Part shown: positions 1 through 8,857 of the stretch, piece after piece
How the letters are laid out: the number at the start of each line of letters is the position of its first letter
Position numbering within the stretch: the first letter of the stretch is position 1
Assembly: GCA_009700155.1 (NCBI GenBank)
Contig: WLMP01000009.1
Location: 1-18,692 of the forward strand
DNA from: Actinomycetota bacterium
GTDB taxonomy: Bacteria > Actinomycetota > Actinomycetes > Nanopelagicales > Nanopelagicaceae
Length of the DNA stretch: 18,692 nt
Direction: 5' to 3'
Translations under genes and position numbers: made by a program
The notes under the pieces: generated by a model
What the model was told of the DNA's origin: nothing
What the model saw: only the letters and a program-made list of their open reading frames with translations
Database searches by the model: none

Positions 1-1083
1 GACAAACTTGCATTCATGATTCGTCATACCTCAGGTGTTGTATGTGTTGCAGTAACTGCTGATAGGGCAAGAACACTTGACTTGCCTCAAATGGTTTCAA
101 ATAATCAAGATTTAAAACATACAGCTTTTACAGTTTCAGTTGATTACAAAGCTGGATTGACCACTGGCATAAGCGCAAAAGAGCGCGCTAATACAATTCT
201 TGCACTTTCAGATAATAAAACTAAGGCTAATGATTTTGTTAGACCGGGCCATGTATTCCCGCTGGTTGCAGATAGAGCTTTGCTTGCAGGTAGGGCTGGC
301 CATACTGAAGCTGCAGTAGCACTTAGCGCATTAACTGATCAAACTCTGGTGGGTGTTTTATCTGAATTAGTCAATGATGATGGAACTATGATGACCGGTG
401 AAAAAGTAAAAGAGTTTGCCAGATCTAATAATTTACAAATTATTAGCATTGCAGAGCTAACCAGGTATTTCTTAGAATCAAAGGTAGTAATAAAGCCAGA
501 TTTAGTTGAATATAACTGGAGTGATTTACCAAGAGAAAATAAAGATTGGAAAATAGCCACACAGTTTGGCTCAAACGGCCATACTCATGCAATTTTATCT
601 TACGGTGAAATTAAGCCAACAGGCATGTTAGTTAGAATTCATTCTGAGTGTTTAACTGGTGAAGCATTCGGATCAACTCGGTGTGATTGTAAAGACCAAT
701 TGAATAAAGCGATGGAAGAAATTGAAAGAGCTGGAAGTGGGTTAGTAATCTATCTAAGAGGGCATGAAGGAAGAGGAATTGGATTATCAGAGAAAATTAA
801 AGCCTATAAACTTCAAGATGAAGGTTTAGATACTGTTGAAGCTAATCTTGCACTGGGTCATAGCGCAGATCTTCGCTCATGGGAAGATGCGGCTTTGATT
901 CTAAAAAATCTCAATATCAGTCAGATAAATTTGCTGACAAATAACCCAGAAAAAATTTCAGCTTTAGTTAACAAATCAATTGAGGTTAAGCAGGTTCCAA
1001 TAATTACTCCTAAAAATGCTAAAAACATGCGTTACTTAGATACAAAGAGAATTAAACTAAATCACATTATGGAGGAAAAATAA
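1..1083 (+). CDS. ribBA: RibBA, DHBP synthase / GTP cyclohydrolase II (5' end cut)
   Basis: Bifunctional riboflavin enzyme. The N-terminal RibB domain makes 3,4-dihydroxy-2-butanone 4-phosphate from ribulose 5-phosphate. The C-terminal RibA domain opens GTP to start the pathway. The reading frame is open from base 1, and the residues before the first ATG (base 16) still match the family, so the true start lies upstream of the window. RibB signs are GHVFPLVA, RAGHTEAAVAL and NDDGTM. RibA signs are HSECLTGEAFGSTRCDC (the three zinc cysteines), RGHEGRGIGL, LQDEGLDTVEANLALG and LLTNNPEK. The usual YG after DLRD in RibA is replaced here by SWED, a mild divergence. The stop codon overlaps the ribH ATG by one base (TAATG), so the two are translationally coupled. 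Identity is secure; only the N-terminus is missing. Confidence 0.95.
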   Translation, partial: DKLAFMIRHTSGVVCVAVTADRARTLDLPQMVSNNQDLKHTAFTVSVDYKAGLTTGISAKERANTILALSDNKTKANDFVRPGHVFPLVADRALLAGRAGHTEAAVALSALTDQTLVGVLSELVNDDGTMMTGEKVKEFARSNNLQIISIAELTRYFLESKVVIKPDLVEYNWSDLPRENKDWKIATQFGSNGHTHAILSYGEIKPTGMLVRIHSECLTGEAFGSTRCDCKDQLNKAMEEIERAGSGLVIYLRGHEGRGIGLSEKIKAYKLQDEGLDTVEANLALGHSADLRSWEDAALILKNLNISQINLLTNNPEKISALVNKSIEVKQVPIITPKNAKNMRYLDTKRIKLNHIMEEK

Positions 1084-1550
1084 TGTCCGGATCATCACCT
1101 AAAATTGGTGCTTTAGATGGATCGCAATTAAAAGCATCAATTGTTACATCAAGTTGGCACCCAGATATATGCGATGCGTTAGTTAGTGGTGCAAAAAAAG
1201 CCTTAGATGAGGCGGGATGCAAAAATGTTTCTGTGCATAAAGTTGCTGGTTCCTTTGAGATTCCACTTGCTGCTCAAAAACTATTAGACGCCGGTTCAGA
1301 TTTAGTAATTGCAGTTGGATTAATCTTAAAAGGAGATACTCCCCATTTTGATTATGTCTGCCAGGGTGTTACCAGTGGCGTTATGCAAGTTTCACTGACT
1401 AGAAATAAACCAATCGGGTTTGGAGTTTTAATGTGTGATAATTTGGATCAAGCATACGAACGATCAGGATTATCTGAGGTTCAAGAGAACAAAGGATTTG
1501 ATGCTGCAATTGCGGCATTGAATTTAGCTATCGAATATAAGAGTATTTAA
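1083..1550 (+). CDS. ribH: RibH, 6,7-dimethyl-8-ribityllumazine synthase
   Basis: Condenses the RibA/D-branch pyrimidine with the RibB product to give lumazine, the penultimate step to riboflavin; cytosolic. At 155 residues it has normal family length. Visible motifs are SSWHPDI near residue 23 (substrate-stacking aromatic), AGSFEIPLAAQ near 55, the loop GDTPHFDYVCQGVTSGV with the catalytic-region His88, and GFGVLMCDNLDQAYERSG near 112-129. The usual VIRG before the TPHFDYV loop reads LILKG, a conservative Arg-to-Lys change. Start: ATG overlapping the ribBA stop, with a strong GGAGG at 1071-1075, the best ribosome binding site in this operon. It is the last gene of the riboflavin operon here; the next gene runs convergently. 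Confidence 0.95.
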   Translation: MSGSSPKIGALDGSQLKASIVTSSWHPDICDALVSGAKKALDEAGCKNVSVHKVAGSFEIPLAAQKLLDAGSDLVIAVGLILKGDTPHFDYVCQGVTSGVMQVSLTRNKPIGFGVLMCDNLDQAYERSGLSEVQENKGFDAAIAALNLAIEYKSI

Positions 1551-1587
1551 CGATACTTAAAAGCGATTATTAAGTTAAGGTGCTAAT

Positions 1588-2637
1588 TTAGCTTTCTTGT
1601 AATCCATCTGGAGTTCCATGAACTCCCTTTAGATCAGCACCCAATTTATATCCAATACCATCTCTTTCAATTGGTCTTTTAGATTTATTCCAATTAGGTG
1701 GAACCACGCCAAGAACTCCCTTTTGAAAATCATCAAACGCTTTTAAAACCTCTGACTTTGTATTCATTACAAATGGACCCATCCAAGCTACTGGTTCTTT
1801 AATTGGTAGTCCTCCAAGAATCAATACATCAAGCTCTGGTGATCTAGACTCTTGAGTTTTATTTGCTGCTATCACTATTAGATCACCATCTCTATAGGTA
1901 ACTAATTGGCCTGTAGTTATGGAATGTTTTTCATCTCCCACAGTTCCAATCCCATTAAGCACATAAGCTAAAGCATTGTAATTTGGATTCCATGGCAGTC
2001 TTAATTCTGCGCCAGGTTGCAGAGTTGCATGCACTAAAGTAATTGGAGTTTGAGTAGATCCAGGTCCCTTGAAACCATTAATCTCACCTGCAATAACTCT
2101 TAGTAATGCACCGCCATCAACTGATGATAAAAGTGCTACATCAGATGCAACTAGGTGCTGATATGCCGGCGGCGACCATTTTTTAGCAGCTGGTAAATTT
2201 ACCCAGAGCTGAAACCCATGAAATAAACCACCACTGACAACTAAATGTTCTGGTGGAGTTTCTATGTGCAAAATTCCACTTCCAGCAGTCATCCATTGCG
2301 TATCTCCGTTAGAGATAGTTCCACCACCACCATGATTGTCATAATGATCAAAGATTCCATCAATAATGTATGTAACAGTTTCAAATCCTCGATGAGGATG
2401 CCAAGGTGTTCCCTTTGGCTCGCCGGGTGCATACTCAACTTCACCCATTTGATCTAGATGAATAAACGGATCTAAATCAGCTAGATCAACACCGGCAAAT
2501 GCGCGCCTTACTGGGAAACCTTCCCCTTCATGACCTTGCGGCGCAGTTGTAATGCTTTTAACTTTACGAGGTTTTGCAGCTGGATCTGAGATTATGCGAG
2601 GCAGAATAGTAATATCTTTAACGGTTACTGCTGGCAC
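1588..2637 (-). CDS. Pirin family protein (bicupin, metal-binding)
   Basis: A 349-residue protein of the pirin family: two cupin barrels, with one metal site in the N-terminal barrel. Bacterial pirins have been given quercetinase and redox-sensor roles, so the substrate cannot be told from sequence. The N-terminal barrel shows DPFIHLDQMGEV, HPHRGFETVTY (His80 and His82), GDTQWMTAGSGILHIE (His124 and Glu126) and GFQLWVNLP. These are the four usual ligands (His, His, His, Glu). The start is GTG at 2637 with GGAGAG a few bases upstream; no ATG lies near it. At 349 aa it is longer than the roughly 290-residue human form. It lies 63 bases downstream of pntB on the same strand and may be the last gene of that transcript. 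No clear terminator follows; ribH converges on it. Confidence 0.9.
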   Translation of the reverse strand: MPAVTVKDITILPRIISDPAAKPRKVKSITTAPQGHEGEGFPVRRAFAGVDLADLDPFIHLDQMGEVEYAPGEPKGTPWHPHRGFETVTYIIDGIFDHYDNHGGGGTISNGDTQWMTAGSGILHIETPPEHLVVSGGLFHGFQLWVNLPAAKKWSPPAYQHLVASDVALLSSVDGGALLRVIAGEINGFKGPGSTQTPITLVHATLQPGAELRLPWNPNYNALAYVLNGIGTVGDEKHSITTGQLVTYRDGDLIVIAANKTQESRSPELDVLILGGLPIKEPVAWMGPFVMNTKSEVLKAFDDFQKGVLGVVPPNWNKSKRPIERDGIGYKLGADLKGVHGTPDGLQES

Positions 2638-2700
2638 GTTCTCTCCAATGTTTTGTAAAGTGAGTCAATCTTACAACTAATAAAGATGTTTATATATTCC

Positions 2701-4086
2701 CTAAAGAGATTTTAGTGAGCTAACTACTTTTGTTAGCGAATCCTTTGCATCTCCAAAAAGTAAGGTTGTCTTGGCTTCATAGAGCAATTCATTCTCAATG
2801 CCAGCAAAGCCTGGGCGCATTGATCTTTTTAGGAAAATTACATTAGCAGCTAGTGAGACATCCAAGATAGGCATGCCATAGATAGGGCAACCCGGCGTTG
2901 TCTTTGCTGCAGGATTTACAACATCATTTGCTCCAACAACTAATACAACATCTGTTTGAGGAAAGGTTGGATTAATTTCTTCCATTTCAACTAATTGCTC
3001 ATATGGAACATTTGCCTCAGCAAGTAACACATTCATATGACCTGGCATACGACCTGCTACTGGATGAATTCCATAAGCAACCTCTACTCCTTTTGCAGAT
3101 AGTAAATCAGCTAACTCTCTAACTGTATGTTGTGCTTGTGCAACCGCTAAGCCAAATCCTGGGACAATTACAACGCGCTGGGCGTAGTTAAGAAGTATTG
3201 CAACATCTTCAGCCGATCCAGATTTAACTGGTCGAGTATCAGCTGCACCAGAACTTTGTTGAGTCTTTGCAGTAAAGGCACCAAAAAGAGTTCCAAATAT
3301 AGATCTACCCATTGCCTCTGCCATTAACTTCGTAAGAATTGTTCCAGATGCTCCAACTAAAGTTCCTGCAATAATTAAAAGTGTAGTTTGCAATACATAA
3401 CCAGATGCAGCAACTGTTAATCCAGTAAATGCATTAAGTAGCGAGATAACAATTGGAACATCTGCGCCACCGACAGGTAGTACAAATAAAACTCCAAAAA
3501 TCAAAGAGAGTAAACCATTGATTAGCAGTGGTGTAGTTCCACCGCTTACTAAAACCCAACCGCCACTTGCTAATACACCGATTAATGTCAATGCGATTAT
3601 TTGTCTACCAAATGGAAAAACAACAGGTCTAGTTGTCATAAGTTCTTGAAGCTTTAAAAATGTAACTATGGAGCCTGAGAATGAAACACAGCCAACAATT
3701 ACGGTGAAGACTGTAGCAATTACTACTGCAGTTGTGGCATCACTACCTAGCTTTAAGTACTCAACAATTGCAACCAGTGCTGCTGCGCCACCGCCGACTC
3801 CATTGAATAATGCAACTAATTGTGGCATCTGGGTCATCTGAACTTTTCTGGCTGCAGGCACACCAACTAGAACGCCGAATCCAATTGCTGCCAATATCAA
3901 TGTTTGATTATTTAACGCCTTGCCTTCATTGGCGTAAAAGAAAACAATTACCGTAGCAATTGTGGCACCTAGGGCGCCAATTAAATTACCTCTTCGTGCG
4001 GATTTAGGAGAGGACAATCCCTTTAGCGCGAGAATAAAACAAATACCGGCAGCTAAGCCAATTAGGTCATAGAGATTACGGCTCAT
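2701..4086 (-). CDS. pntB: PntB, NAD(P) transhydrogenase beta subunit
   Basis: Membrane and NADP(H)-binding subunit of the proton-translocating transhydrogenase, which uses inward proton flow to drive NADH + NADP+ to NAD+ + NADPH. Residues 1-270 are a run of membrane helices (domain II). Residues about 290-461 are domain III, with VVIVPGFGLAVAQAQHTVRELADLL, HPVAGRMPGHMNVLLAEANVPY, VVGANDVVNPAAKT, YGMPILDV, KRSMRPGFAGIEN and LLFGDAK, all hallmarks of the NADP site. At the place of E. coli beta-His91 (LVAILH) this protein reads LVALFN, so Asn95 replaces His. The ATG overlaps the pntAB stop by four bases (ATGA), showing translational coupling. Length 461 aa is normal. Together with pntAB and pntAA it makes a three-polypeptide enzyme. 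Confidence 0.97.
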   Translation of the reverse strand: MSRNLYDLIGLAAGICFILALKGLSSPKSARRGNLIGALGATIATVIVFFYANEGKALNNQTLILAAIGFGVLVGVPAARKVQMTQMPQLVALFNGVGGGAAALVAIVEYLKLGSDATTAVVIATVFTVIVGCVSFSGSIVTFLKLQELMTTRPVVFPFGRQIIALTLIGVLASGGWVLVSGGTTPLLINGLLSLIFGVLFVLPVGGADVPIVISLLNAFTGLTVAASGYVLQTTLLIIAGTLVGASGTILTKLMAEAMGRSIFGTLFGAFTAKTQQSSGAADTRPVKSGSAEDVAILLNYAQRVVIVPGFGLAVAQAQHTVRELADLLSAKGVEVAYGIHPVAGRMPGHMNVLLAEANVPYEQLVEMEEINPTFPQTDVVLVVGANDVVNPAAKTTPGCPIYGMPILDVSLAANVIFLKRSMRPGFAGIENELLYEAKTTLLFGDAKDSLTKVVSSLKSL

Positions 4087-4409
4087 TGATCATCACCTGA
4101 ATCTTTTTTCCGCTTAGGTTTGCCTTTAAACATTTGTAACATTCGGTCAGTTACAACAAAACCACCAACCATATTTATTGTTGCAAGAATTACTGCCGCT
4201 ATTGCTAGTGAAATCTCAAGTGTGCTTTTTGCATGATCTGCAACCACAATCGCACCAACTAAAATGACACCATGAATAGCATTTGCACCGCTCATTAGTG
4301 GAGTATGCAAAGTGGTAGAAACTTTAGATACTACTTCAAAGCCAACAAAGACTGAGAGTAAAAATATGGCAAGAAGTGCAATCTCATTACTCATTAATTC
4401 ACTTGCCAC
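4083..4409 (-). CDS. pntAB: PntAB, transhydrogenase alpha subunit part 2 (membrane)
   Basis: Small membrane piece of the transhydrogenase alpha chain, separate here as in Rhodospirillum rubrum rather than fused as in E. coli PntA. At 108 residues it has about three to four hydrophobic segments: EIALLAIFLLSVFVGFEVVSKV, then HTPLMSGANAIHGVILVGAIVV, then LAIAAVILATINMVGGFVVTDRMLQMF. The HTPLMSG(T/A)NAIHG motif is diagnostic. The start given is GTG at 4409, overlapping the pntAA stop by one base (TAGTG) with an AAGGG just upstream. An ATG at 4394 (starting MSNEIALL) is an equally family-like alternative that removes five residues. The tail is basic (KGKPKRKKD), as expected for a cytosolic end. 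Confidence 0.93.
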   Translation of the reverse strand: MASELMSNEIALLAIFLLSVFVGFEVVSKVSTTLHTPLMSGANAIHGVILVGAIVVADHAKSTLEISLAIAAVILATINMVGGFVVTDRMLQMFKGKPKRKKDSGDDQ

Positions 4410-5533
4410 TATTTACCCTTCTCTCTTCTAACGCCATTATGAGTTAGCGTGGCCGAATCTATAATTTCATCGGAAAAGTCTGGTTCGATTTGGCCAGTAG
4501 CCTTTCCATCAACACTTTTATTCATTAGTAAAAGTAGATTTACTACATTTCGAGAAAACAGCATTGAAGCATGGTAAGCCAATTGGCTAGGTACATCTTT
4601 TCCGCCCCAAATTTTTATGCCATTACTTGTTGTCACAATTTCACCGGCAACTGAACCTTCAACATTTCCGCCACTTTCTGAAGCTAGATCAACTACAACA
4701 GAGCCAGGAGCCATTTGCGAAACCATGGCAGCAGTTACCAACCTTGGAGCAGTTCTGCCTGGGACTGCAGCGGTTGTTATCAAGACATCAGCTGCTGCAA
4801 TGTAAGGAGTAAGTAAATCTCTCTGTTTTGCGGCGCGCTCTTCAGTCATTTCTCTGGCGTATCCACCAGCGCCCTCAAGTGCTTCTAGTTCTAATGAAAT
4901 AAATTTTGCACCCATTGATTTAACTTCATCTGCCGAAGATGGGCGAACATCGTATGCTGAAACAACTGCACCTAATCGTTTTGTAGTAGCAATTGCTTGT
5001 AATCCGGCAACACCTGCGCCTAGTACAAGAACTTTTGCTGGTGTAACTGTGCCAGCTGCAGTCATAAGCAATGGGAAAAATTTAGGAGAAAGCTCTGCAG
5101 CAATAAGTGCTGCTTTATAACCAGCACATAACGCTTGTGAGGTAAGCGCGTCCATTGATTGCGCTCTAGAAATTCTAGGTACTAATTCAAGGGATAGTGC
5201 CGTAATTGAGTTGTTAACCGCTGCTTCAATTGAATCTGCGGCAGTTGCTTGAGATAAAAAAGATATTGTTAGTGCGCCTTTTTTTAAACTCTTTATCTGT
5301 GAAGGTGTTAGTGGCTGAACAGATAAAATAACATCGCTTCCTGCGAGTACATCACCTGATTTTACTTCGGCACCAGCTTCAATAAACTGTTTATCTGAAT
5401 ACTCTGCAGCAACTCCTGCTCCAGACTCAATTACAACTTGATGTCCAGATTTTGTTAATTTTGAAATTATGTCTGGAACTAAAGCAACACGCTTTTCGCC
5501 AGATCTGATTTCCTTAGGGACCGCAATACGCAT
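4409..5533 (-). CDS. pntAA: PntAA, transhydrogenase alpha subunit part 1 (NAD-binding)
   Basis: Soluble NAD(H)-binding domain I of transhydrogenase, 374 aa. It opens with MRIAVPKEIRSGEKRVALVP, shared with alanine dehydrogenases. The RQD loop that positions the nicotinamide is present (Arg120, Gln125, Asp128), with Thr131 where R. rubrum has Ser138. Then come FFPLLMTAAGTVTPAKVLVLGAGVAGLQA, with the GAGVAG dinucleotide turn at 172-177, and Asp195 in AYDVRP. The MTAAGTVTPAKVLVLG stretch and the pntAB-pntB genes behind it separate it from alanine dehydrogenase. The start is ATG with a weak AAGG upstream. It lies 24 bases after argF on the same strand, so argF and pnt may share a transcript. Confidence 0.96.
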   Translation of the reverse strand: MRIAVPKEIRSGEKRVALVPDIISKLTKSGHQVVIESGAGVAAEYSDKQFIEAGAEVKSGDVLAGSDVILSVQPLTPSQIKSLKKGALTISFLSQATAADSIEAAVNNSITALSLELVPRISRAQSMDALTSQALCAGYKAALIAAELSPKFFPLLMTAAGTVTPAKVLVLGAGVAGLQAIATTKRLGAVVSAYDVRPSSADEVKSMGAKFISLELEALEGAGGYAREMTEERAAKQRDLLTPYIAAADVLITTAAVPGRTAPRLVTAAMVSQMAPGSVVVDLASESGGNVEGSVAGEIVTTSNGIKIWGGKDVPSQLAYHASMLFSRNVVNLLLLMNKSVDGKATGQIEPDFSDEIIDSATLTHNGVRREKGK

Positions 5534-5557
5534 TCGCCTACCTTATCTAGCCTTCAC

Positions 5558-6511
5558 TTAATTATTGCCCTTTAGGTCGCCCCTAGTCAGATGGTAGAGC
5601 AGAGATTGAATCGTAGTTCTGCGATGAAATGCTTGACGCCAGACAACTGATCTTGGCCCATCAATAACCTCAGCAGATACCTCTTCCCCTCGATGGGCAG
5701 GTAAACAGTGCATAAAGATCGAATCACTTGAAGTCAATGCCATTAACTCTGGAGTTACCATAAATGGTTTTAGAGCTGACATTTTTTCTGCCCGATCAGA
5801 TTCAGAATCACCCATGGACATCCAGACATCTGTGTATACAACGCTCGCTCCGGTTACTGCAGCTTTCACATCATTTAGAACTTCAATCTTTGCCCCTGAT
5901 TTATTAGCAATTTTATTGGCAGCATCAACAACTGAACTATTTGGGGCCCATTTACCTCCAGGTGTAGCAACAACAATATGAGCTCCCATTGTTGCTCCCA
6001 TAATTAACCAAGCAGTTGCAACATTATTGCCATCGCCAACATAAACAAACTTTCTACCTGAAATATTTTTACCAAAGTTTTCTCTTATTGTTAGCCAATC
6101 TGCCAATAATTGTGTTGGGTGATCATCATCAGTTAATGCGTTTATAACTGGAACTGATGCGCACCTACCAAGTTCATCAACATCAGATTGAGCAAAGGTT
6201 CTTACAATAAGTGCACTGCAAAACCCAGAAATTATCTTCGCAGTATCTGAAATAGTTTCGCCTCTACCGATCTGTAATTCATCACCGCGCAAGAAGACTG
6301 GGGTGCCACCTAAATGGGCAATGGCCGTTTCAGAGGCTAAACGAGTTCGAGTAGAAGACTTAGTCATATAAATTGCAACAGTTTTTTTAGATAGGGCTTT
6401 CTTGGAGCGTAAAGGCTTGCTTGCAAACTTGGCGGCAGTATCTAGCAATAGCTCTATATCTGCCTTTGATAAGTCGGCAGTGCGTAGAAGATCCTTTAAC
6501 TTTGTGCTCAC
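5558..6511 (-). CDS. argF: Ornithine carbamoyltransferase
   Basis: Makes citrulline from ornithine and carbamoyl phosphate in arginine synthesis; cytosolic trimer. Motifs: SSTRTR at 52-57 (carbamoyl phosphate), HPTQ at 131-134 (family HPxQ, usually HPCQ), DVWMSMG at 228-234 (ornithine loop, which marks OTC rather than aspartate carbamoyltransferase) and HCLPAHRGEEV at 268-277. Divergent points: LASE follows STRTR where VSFE is usual, and the C-terminal ENRLHAQ motif reads FHRRTTIQ. No other arg genes lie beside it. GTG start, without a convincing Shine-Dalgarno sequence. The 40-base gap to the divergent DUF3039 gene must hold both promoters. At 317 aa it has normal length. Family identity is sure; OTC specificity is strongly favoured by SMG and HCLPAHRG. 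Confidence 0.93.
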   Translation of the reverse strand: MSTKLKDLLRTADLSKADIELLLDTAAKFASKPLRSKKALSKKTVAIYMTKSSTRTRLASETAIAHLGGTPVFLRGDELQIGRGETISDTAKIISGFCSALIVRTFAQSDVDELGRCASVPVINALTDDDHPTQLLADWLTIRENFGKNISGRKFVYVGDGNNVATAWLIMGATMGAHIVVATPGGKWAPNSSVVDAANKIANKSGAKIEVLNDVKAAVTGASVVYTDVWMSMGDSESDRAEKMSALKPFMVTPELMALTSSDSIFMHCLPAHRGEEVSAEVIDGPRSVVWRQAFHRRTTIQSLLYHLTRGDLKGNN

Positions 6512-6551
6512 TGGTAAATGGTAGGCGATATTTTTAGATTAGGATTTGCCT

Positions 6552-6803
6552 ATGGGTTTTCTTGATGATTTACGCGGTAAATCTGGTAAATCAGGGGTGC
6601 TAGAAGATGAAAGACTGGCATCAACTGATGAAGGCGATCATGAGCGATTTTCACATTATGTAGACAAAAATAAGATCACTGAATCTGCTGTGACTGGAAA
6701 ACCAGTTCGCGCCCTGTGTGGTAAAAAATGGATTCCAAATAGAGATCCTCAGAAATTTCCAATCTGCCCAACATGTAAAGAGATTCATGCTCGCTTAAAG
6801 TAA
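6552..6803 (+). CDS. DUF3039 family protein (actinobacterial zinc-ribbon-like)
   Basis: An 83-residue protein of the actinobacterial DUF3039 family, function unknown. The recognisable core is ERFSHYVDKNKITESAVTGKPVRALCGKKW, followed by RDPQKFPICPTCKEI. Cys56, Cys72 and Cys75, with nearby histidines, look like a small metal-binding knuckle. I place the start at ATG 6552 rather than the in-frame TTG at 6546. The AGGA at 6541-6544 is seven bases before the ATG, while it would nearly touch the TTG. The gene is divergent from argF and is followed after 31 bases by the GH18 gene on the same strand. Confidence 0.88.
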   Translation: MGFLDDLRGKSGKSGVLEDERLASTDEGDHERFSHYVDKNKITESAVTGKPVRALCGKKWIPNRDPQKFPICPTCKEIHARLK

Positions 6804-6834
6804 TTTCTCAGAAATAAGCGATACCCTAAAATTC

Positions 6835-8553
6835 ATGGGATCACGCAAATTATTTGTAACTTTACTTTCACTCGTTTTATTATTCTCAACTAGCATCCCA
6901 GCATCAGCAGATAAGCCACCAAGAAGAATACTTTCTGGTTGGTTGCCAGACTATTCACTAAGCAGAAACCTCCCAACAGTTGAAGGAAATCTGGACCTAA
7001 TTAGAGATGTATCTCCATTTTGGTATGGATTAACTGGAGAGAATTCGATTAAGGATAAATACGCTTTAGGTCGATACACGGCATCAAAAGAAAGTGTGAT
7101 TGCAAGATTAAAATCAAATAATATTTTATTACTGCCAACGATTACTGATGATAATGGGAAATTAGTACTTGCAAATATGCTGGCAAGGGAGAGTGCAAGA
7201 AATAATATTGTTCAATCACTTAAGTCACTAGTTTTAAAACATAACTACGATGGAATTGATTTAGATTTTGAAACTTTTTATACAAAAGATGGTAGGTCGA
7301 GTTGGCCAGCTTTAAAGCCGAACTGGATATTGTTTATTAAACAGCTCTCTACTGAGTTACGAGCACAAGGAAAATTGTTATCAGTTACAACTCCACCAGA
7401 TTTTGCAAAAGAAACAAAACGTGCTGGTAACTCTGTTTACTCATGGGCAGAGATAGGGCCATTTATTGATCGATTAAGGATTATGGCTTATGACTTTTCT
7501 ACTTCTAATCCCGGACCAATTGGCCCAATTGCCTGGACAGAAGATGCCGTTAAGTATGCAGTAACCCAAATGCCAGCTTCAAAAGTATTTCTTGGTATCC
7601 CTGGATATGGCCGTGATTGGGTAACTAAAGTAGAAGGAGTCTGCCCTACTGCGTTTGCATCCTCTGTAGTAGTTGGCGCAAAAGCAGCAGTAGTTATGCG
7701 AGAGGCGTTAAATCTTGCAAGAAATAATAATGCCGTACCTATTTATAACGATAAACATGCAGAATCTACTTTCACATATAGGAAAACTTATATGGATCCA
7801 ACAAATTCATCTATTTTCTGCACAGCAAGTAGAACTGTTTGGTTTCCAGATGAAAAAAGTTATGCAGTTCGCACAAATTTAGTTGGAAAGTATCGTTTGG
7901 GTGGGATTGCTGTTTGGACATTTGGTATGGAGAATATAGCTGCAATGAGTGCGGTTCGAGAGATTGCTAAATCAATAGCCCCAGACCAAGTAGTGGCCAC
8001 AATTTCAACTGATTTAGAGCAAATACCTTACGGATCAATTGTCAACCTAAATGCTTCATTTAAATTACCAGATAAGACACCAGTTTCTGCCTTAAATGTT
8101 AGATTTGAAATTAAAAATAGTAATGATACAAATTGGCGAAGTATCTCTGTAGGTACAACCGATGCAGCTGGATTAATTTCACTACCGGTAGTAATCGGTG
8201 AAAAGAGTTCAATTAGATTAGTTTCAGAGGGAAGTTGGGAGCGAGATGAGGGAAAAACGGCAGAAAAAACAATCTCAGTTGTTCCAAAAATAGTGCTGCC
8301 ATTGCCAACCTCAGTAAAGGTTGGCGCAACCTACCCAGTTACTGGTCAACTACTTCCTAGGGTTGCTGGAGTAAAACTTTCAGTAGTCCAAGATGGCAAA
8401 CCGGCCACAAGTGTGACTACCGACAACAACGGAAGCTTTACCTTCAATATTGCACCCGCTACTACCGGAGTGCACACCTATCAGCTCCTAATGAATGCTG
8501 GTCCAAAAAATCCTGCCGCCAGTAGTGAGATCTTTACCATTTTGGTTAGATAA
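6835..8553 (+). CDS. Secreted GH18-family glycosidase with C-terminal Ig-like domains
   Basis: A 572-residue exported protein. Residues 1-25 form a signal peptide: basic start, hydrophobic core, cleavage after ASA25. Residues about 30-385 are a GH18-type barrel. YDGIDLDFE at 138-146 is the family DGxDxDxE motif with Glu146 as catalytic acid, and RIMAYDFS near 215 and [11 protein letters not shown] near 252 match the later strands seen in YaaH/SleL-like and chitinase-like enzymes. Residues about 385-572 look like two Ig-like or bacterial-adhesion-type beta domains (start of the second near 485). There is no LysM repeat and no lipobox, so it is probably released or loosely wall-bound. Substrate (peptidoglycan-type or chitin-type N-acetylglucosamine chains) cannot be decided. 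No Shine-Dalgarno is seen before the ATG. It ends seven bases before clpS, so the two are probably cotranscribed. Confidence 0.85.
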   Translation: MGSRKLFVTLLSLVLLFSTSIPASADKPPRRILSGWLPDYSLSRNLPTVEGNLDLIRDVSPFWYGLTGENSIKDKYALGRYTASKESVIARLKSNNILLLPTITDDNGKLVLANMLARESARNNIVQSLKSLVLKHNYDGIDLDFETFYTKDGRSSWPALKPNWILFIKQLSTELRAQGKLLSVTTPPDFAKETKRAGNSVYSWAEIGPFIDRLRIMAYDFSTSNPGPIGPIAWTEDAVKYAVTQMPASKVFLGIPGYGRDWVTKVEGVCPTAFASSVVVGAKAAVVMREALNLARNNNAVPIYNDKHAESTFTYRKTYMDPTNSSIFCTASRTVWFPDEKSYAVRTNLVGKYRLGGIAVWTFGMENIAAMSAVREIAKSIAPDQVVATISTDLEQIPYGSIVNLNASFKLPDKTPVSALNVRFEIKNSNDTNWRSISVGTTDAAGLISLPVVIGEKSSIRLVSEGSWERDEGKTAEKTISVVPKIVLPLPTSVKVGATYPVTGQLLPRVAGVKLSVVQDGKPATSVTTDNNGSFTFNIAPATTGVHTYQLLMNAGPKNPAASSEIFTILVR

Positions 8554-8560
8554 TTGGGGC

Positions 8561-8857
8561 ATGAGTTCGCAAACCCAAGTCGAAGAGGTTTTAGATTTAA
8601 GTAAATTTTTCGATCATTTATGGGTAACTATTGTTTGGGATGATCCAGTTAATTTGATGAATTATGTTACCTATGTTTTTATAAAACTATTTGGCTTCTC
8701 AAAAGAAAAAGCACATGAGCTTATGATGCAGGTTCATAATGAAGGTAAAGCAGTTGTGGCATCAGGTACTAGAGAAGAGATGGAAAGAGCTGTACAAAGA
8801 TTGCATGAACATGGGTTATGGGCAACATTACAAAGAGAAGACCATGGGCGAGTTTAA
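8561..8857 (+). CDS. clpS: ClpS, adaptor for ClpAP/ClpCP protease
   Basis: Adaptor that delivers N-degron substrates, and modulates other substrates, of the Clp protease; cytosolic. It has 98 residues from ATG 8561. The core [46 protein letters not shown] is the ClpS domain. Asp27-Asp28 occupy the position of the E. coli Asn34-Asp35 pair and His59 that of His66, the N-degron pocket residues. [23 protein letters not shown] is the typical actinobacterial C-terminus. An upstream ATG at 8495 in the same frame would overlap the GH18 gene and add non-family residues, so it is rejected. It overlaps the DUF2017 gene by 14 bases; this clpS-DUF2017 pair is standard in actinobacteria. Confidence 0.95.
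   Translation: MSSQTQVEEVLDLSKFFDHLWVTIVWDDPVNLMNYVTYVFIKLFGFSKEKAHELMMQVHNEGKAVVASGTREEMERAVQRLHEHGLWATLQREDHGRV

Noticed and set aside
1555..1575. ACTTAA/TTAAGT hairpin between ribH and the pirin gene as a terminator
   Set aside because: The stem is only six A+T-rich pairs with a nine-base loop and no T tract in either direction.
6546..6551. TTG start for the DUF3039 gene
   Set aside because: AGGA is only one base before the TTG, too close to work, but seven bases before ATG 6552.
8739..8843. Longer start for the DUF2017 gene within clpS
   Set aside because: The added residues are out-of-frame clpS sequence; a 14-base overlap from ATG 8844 is the usual arrangement.
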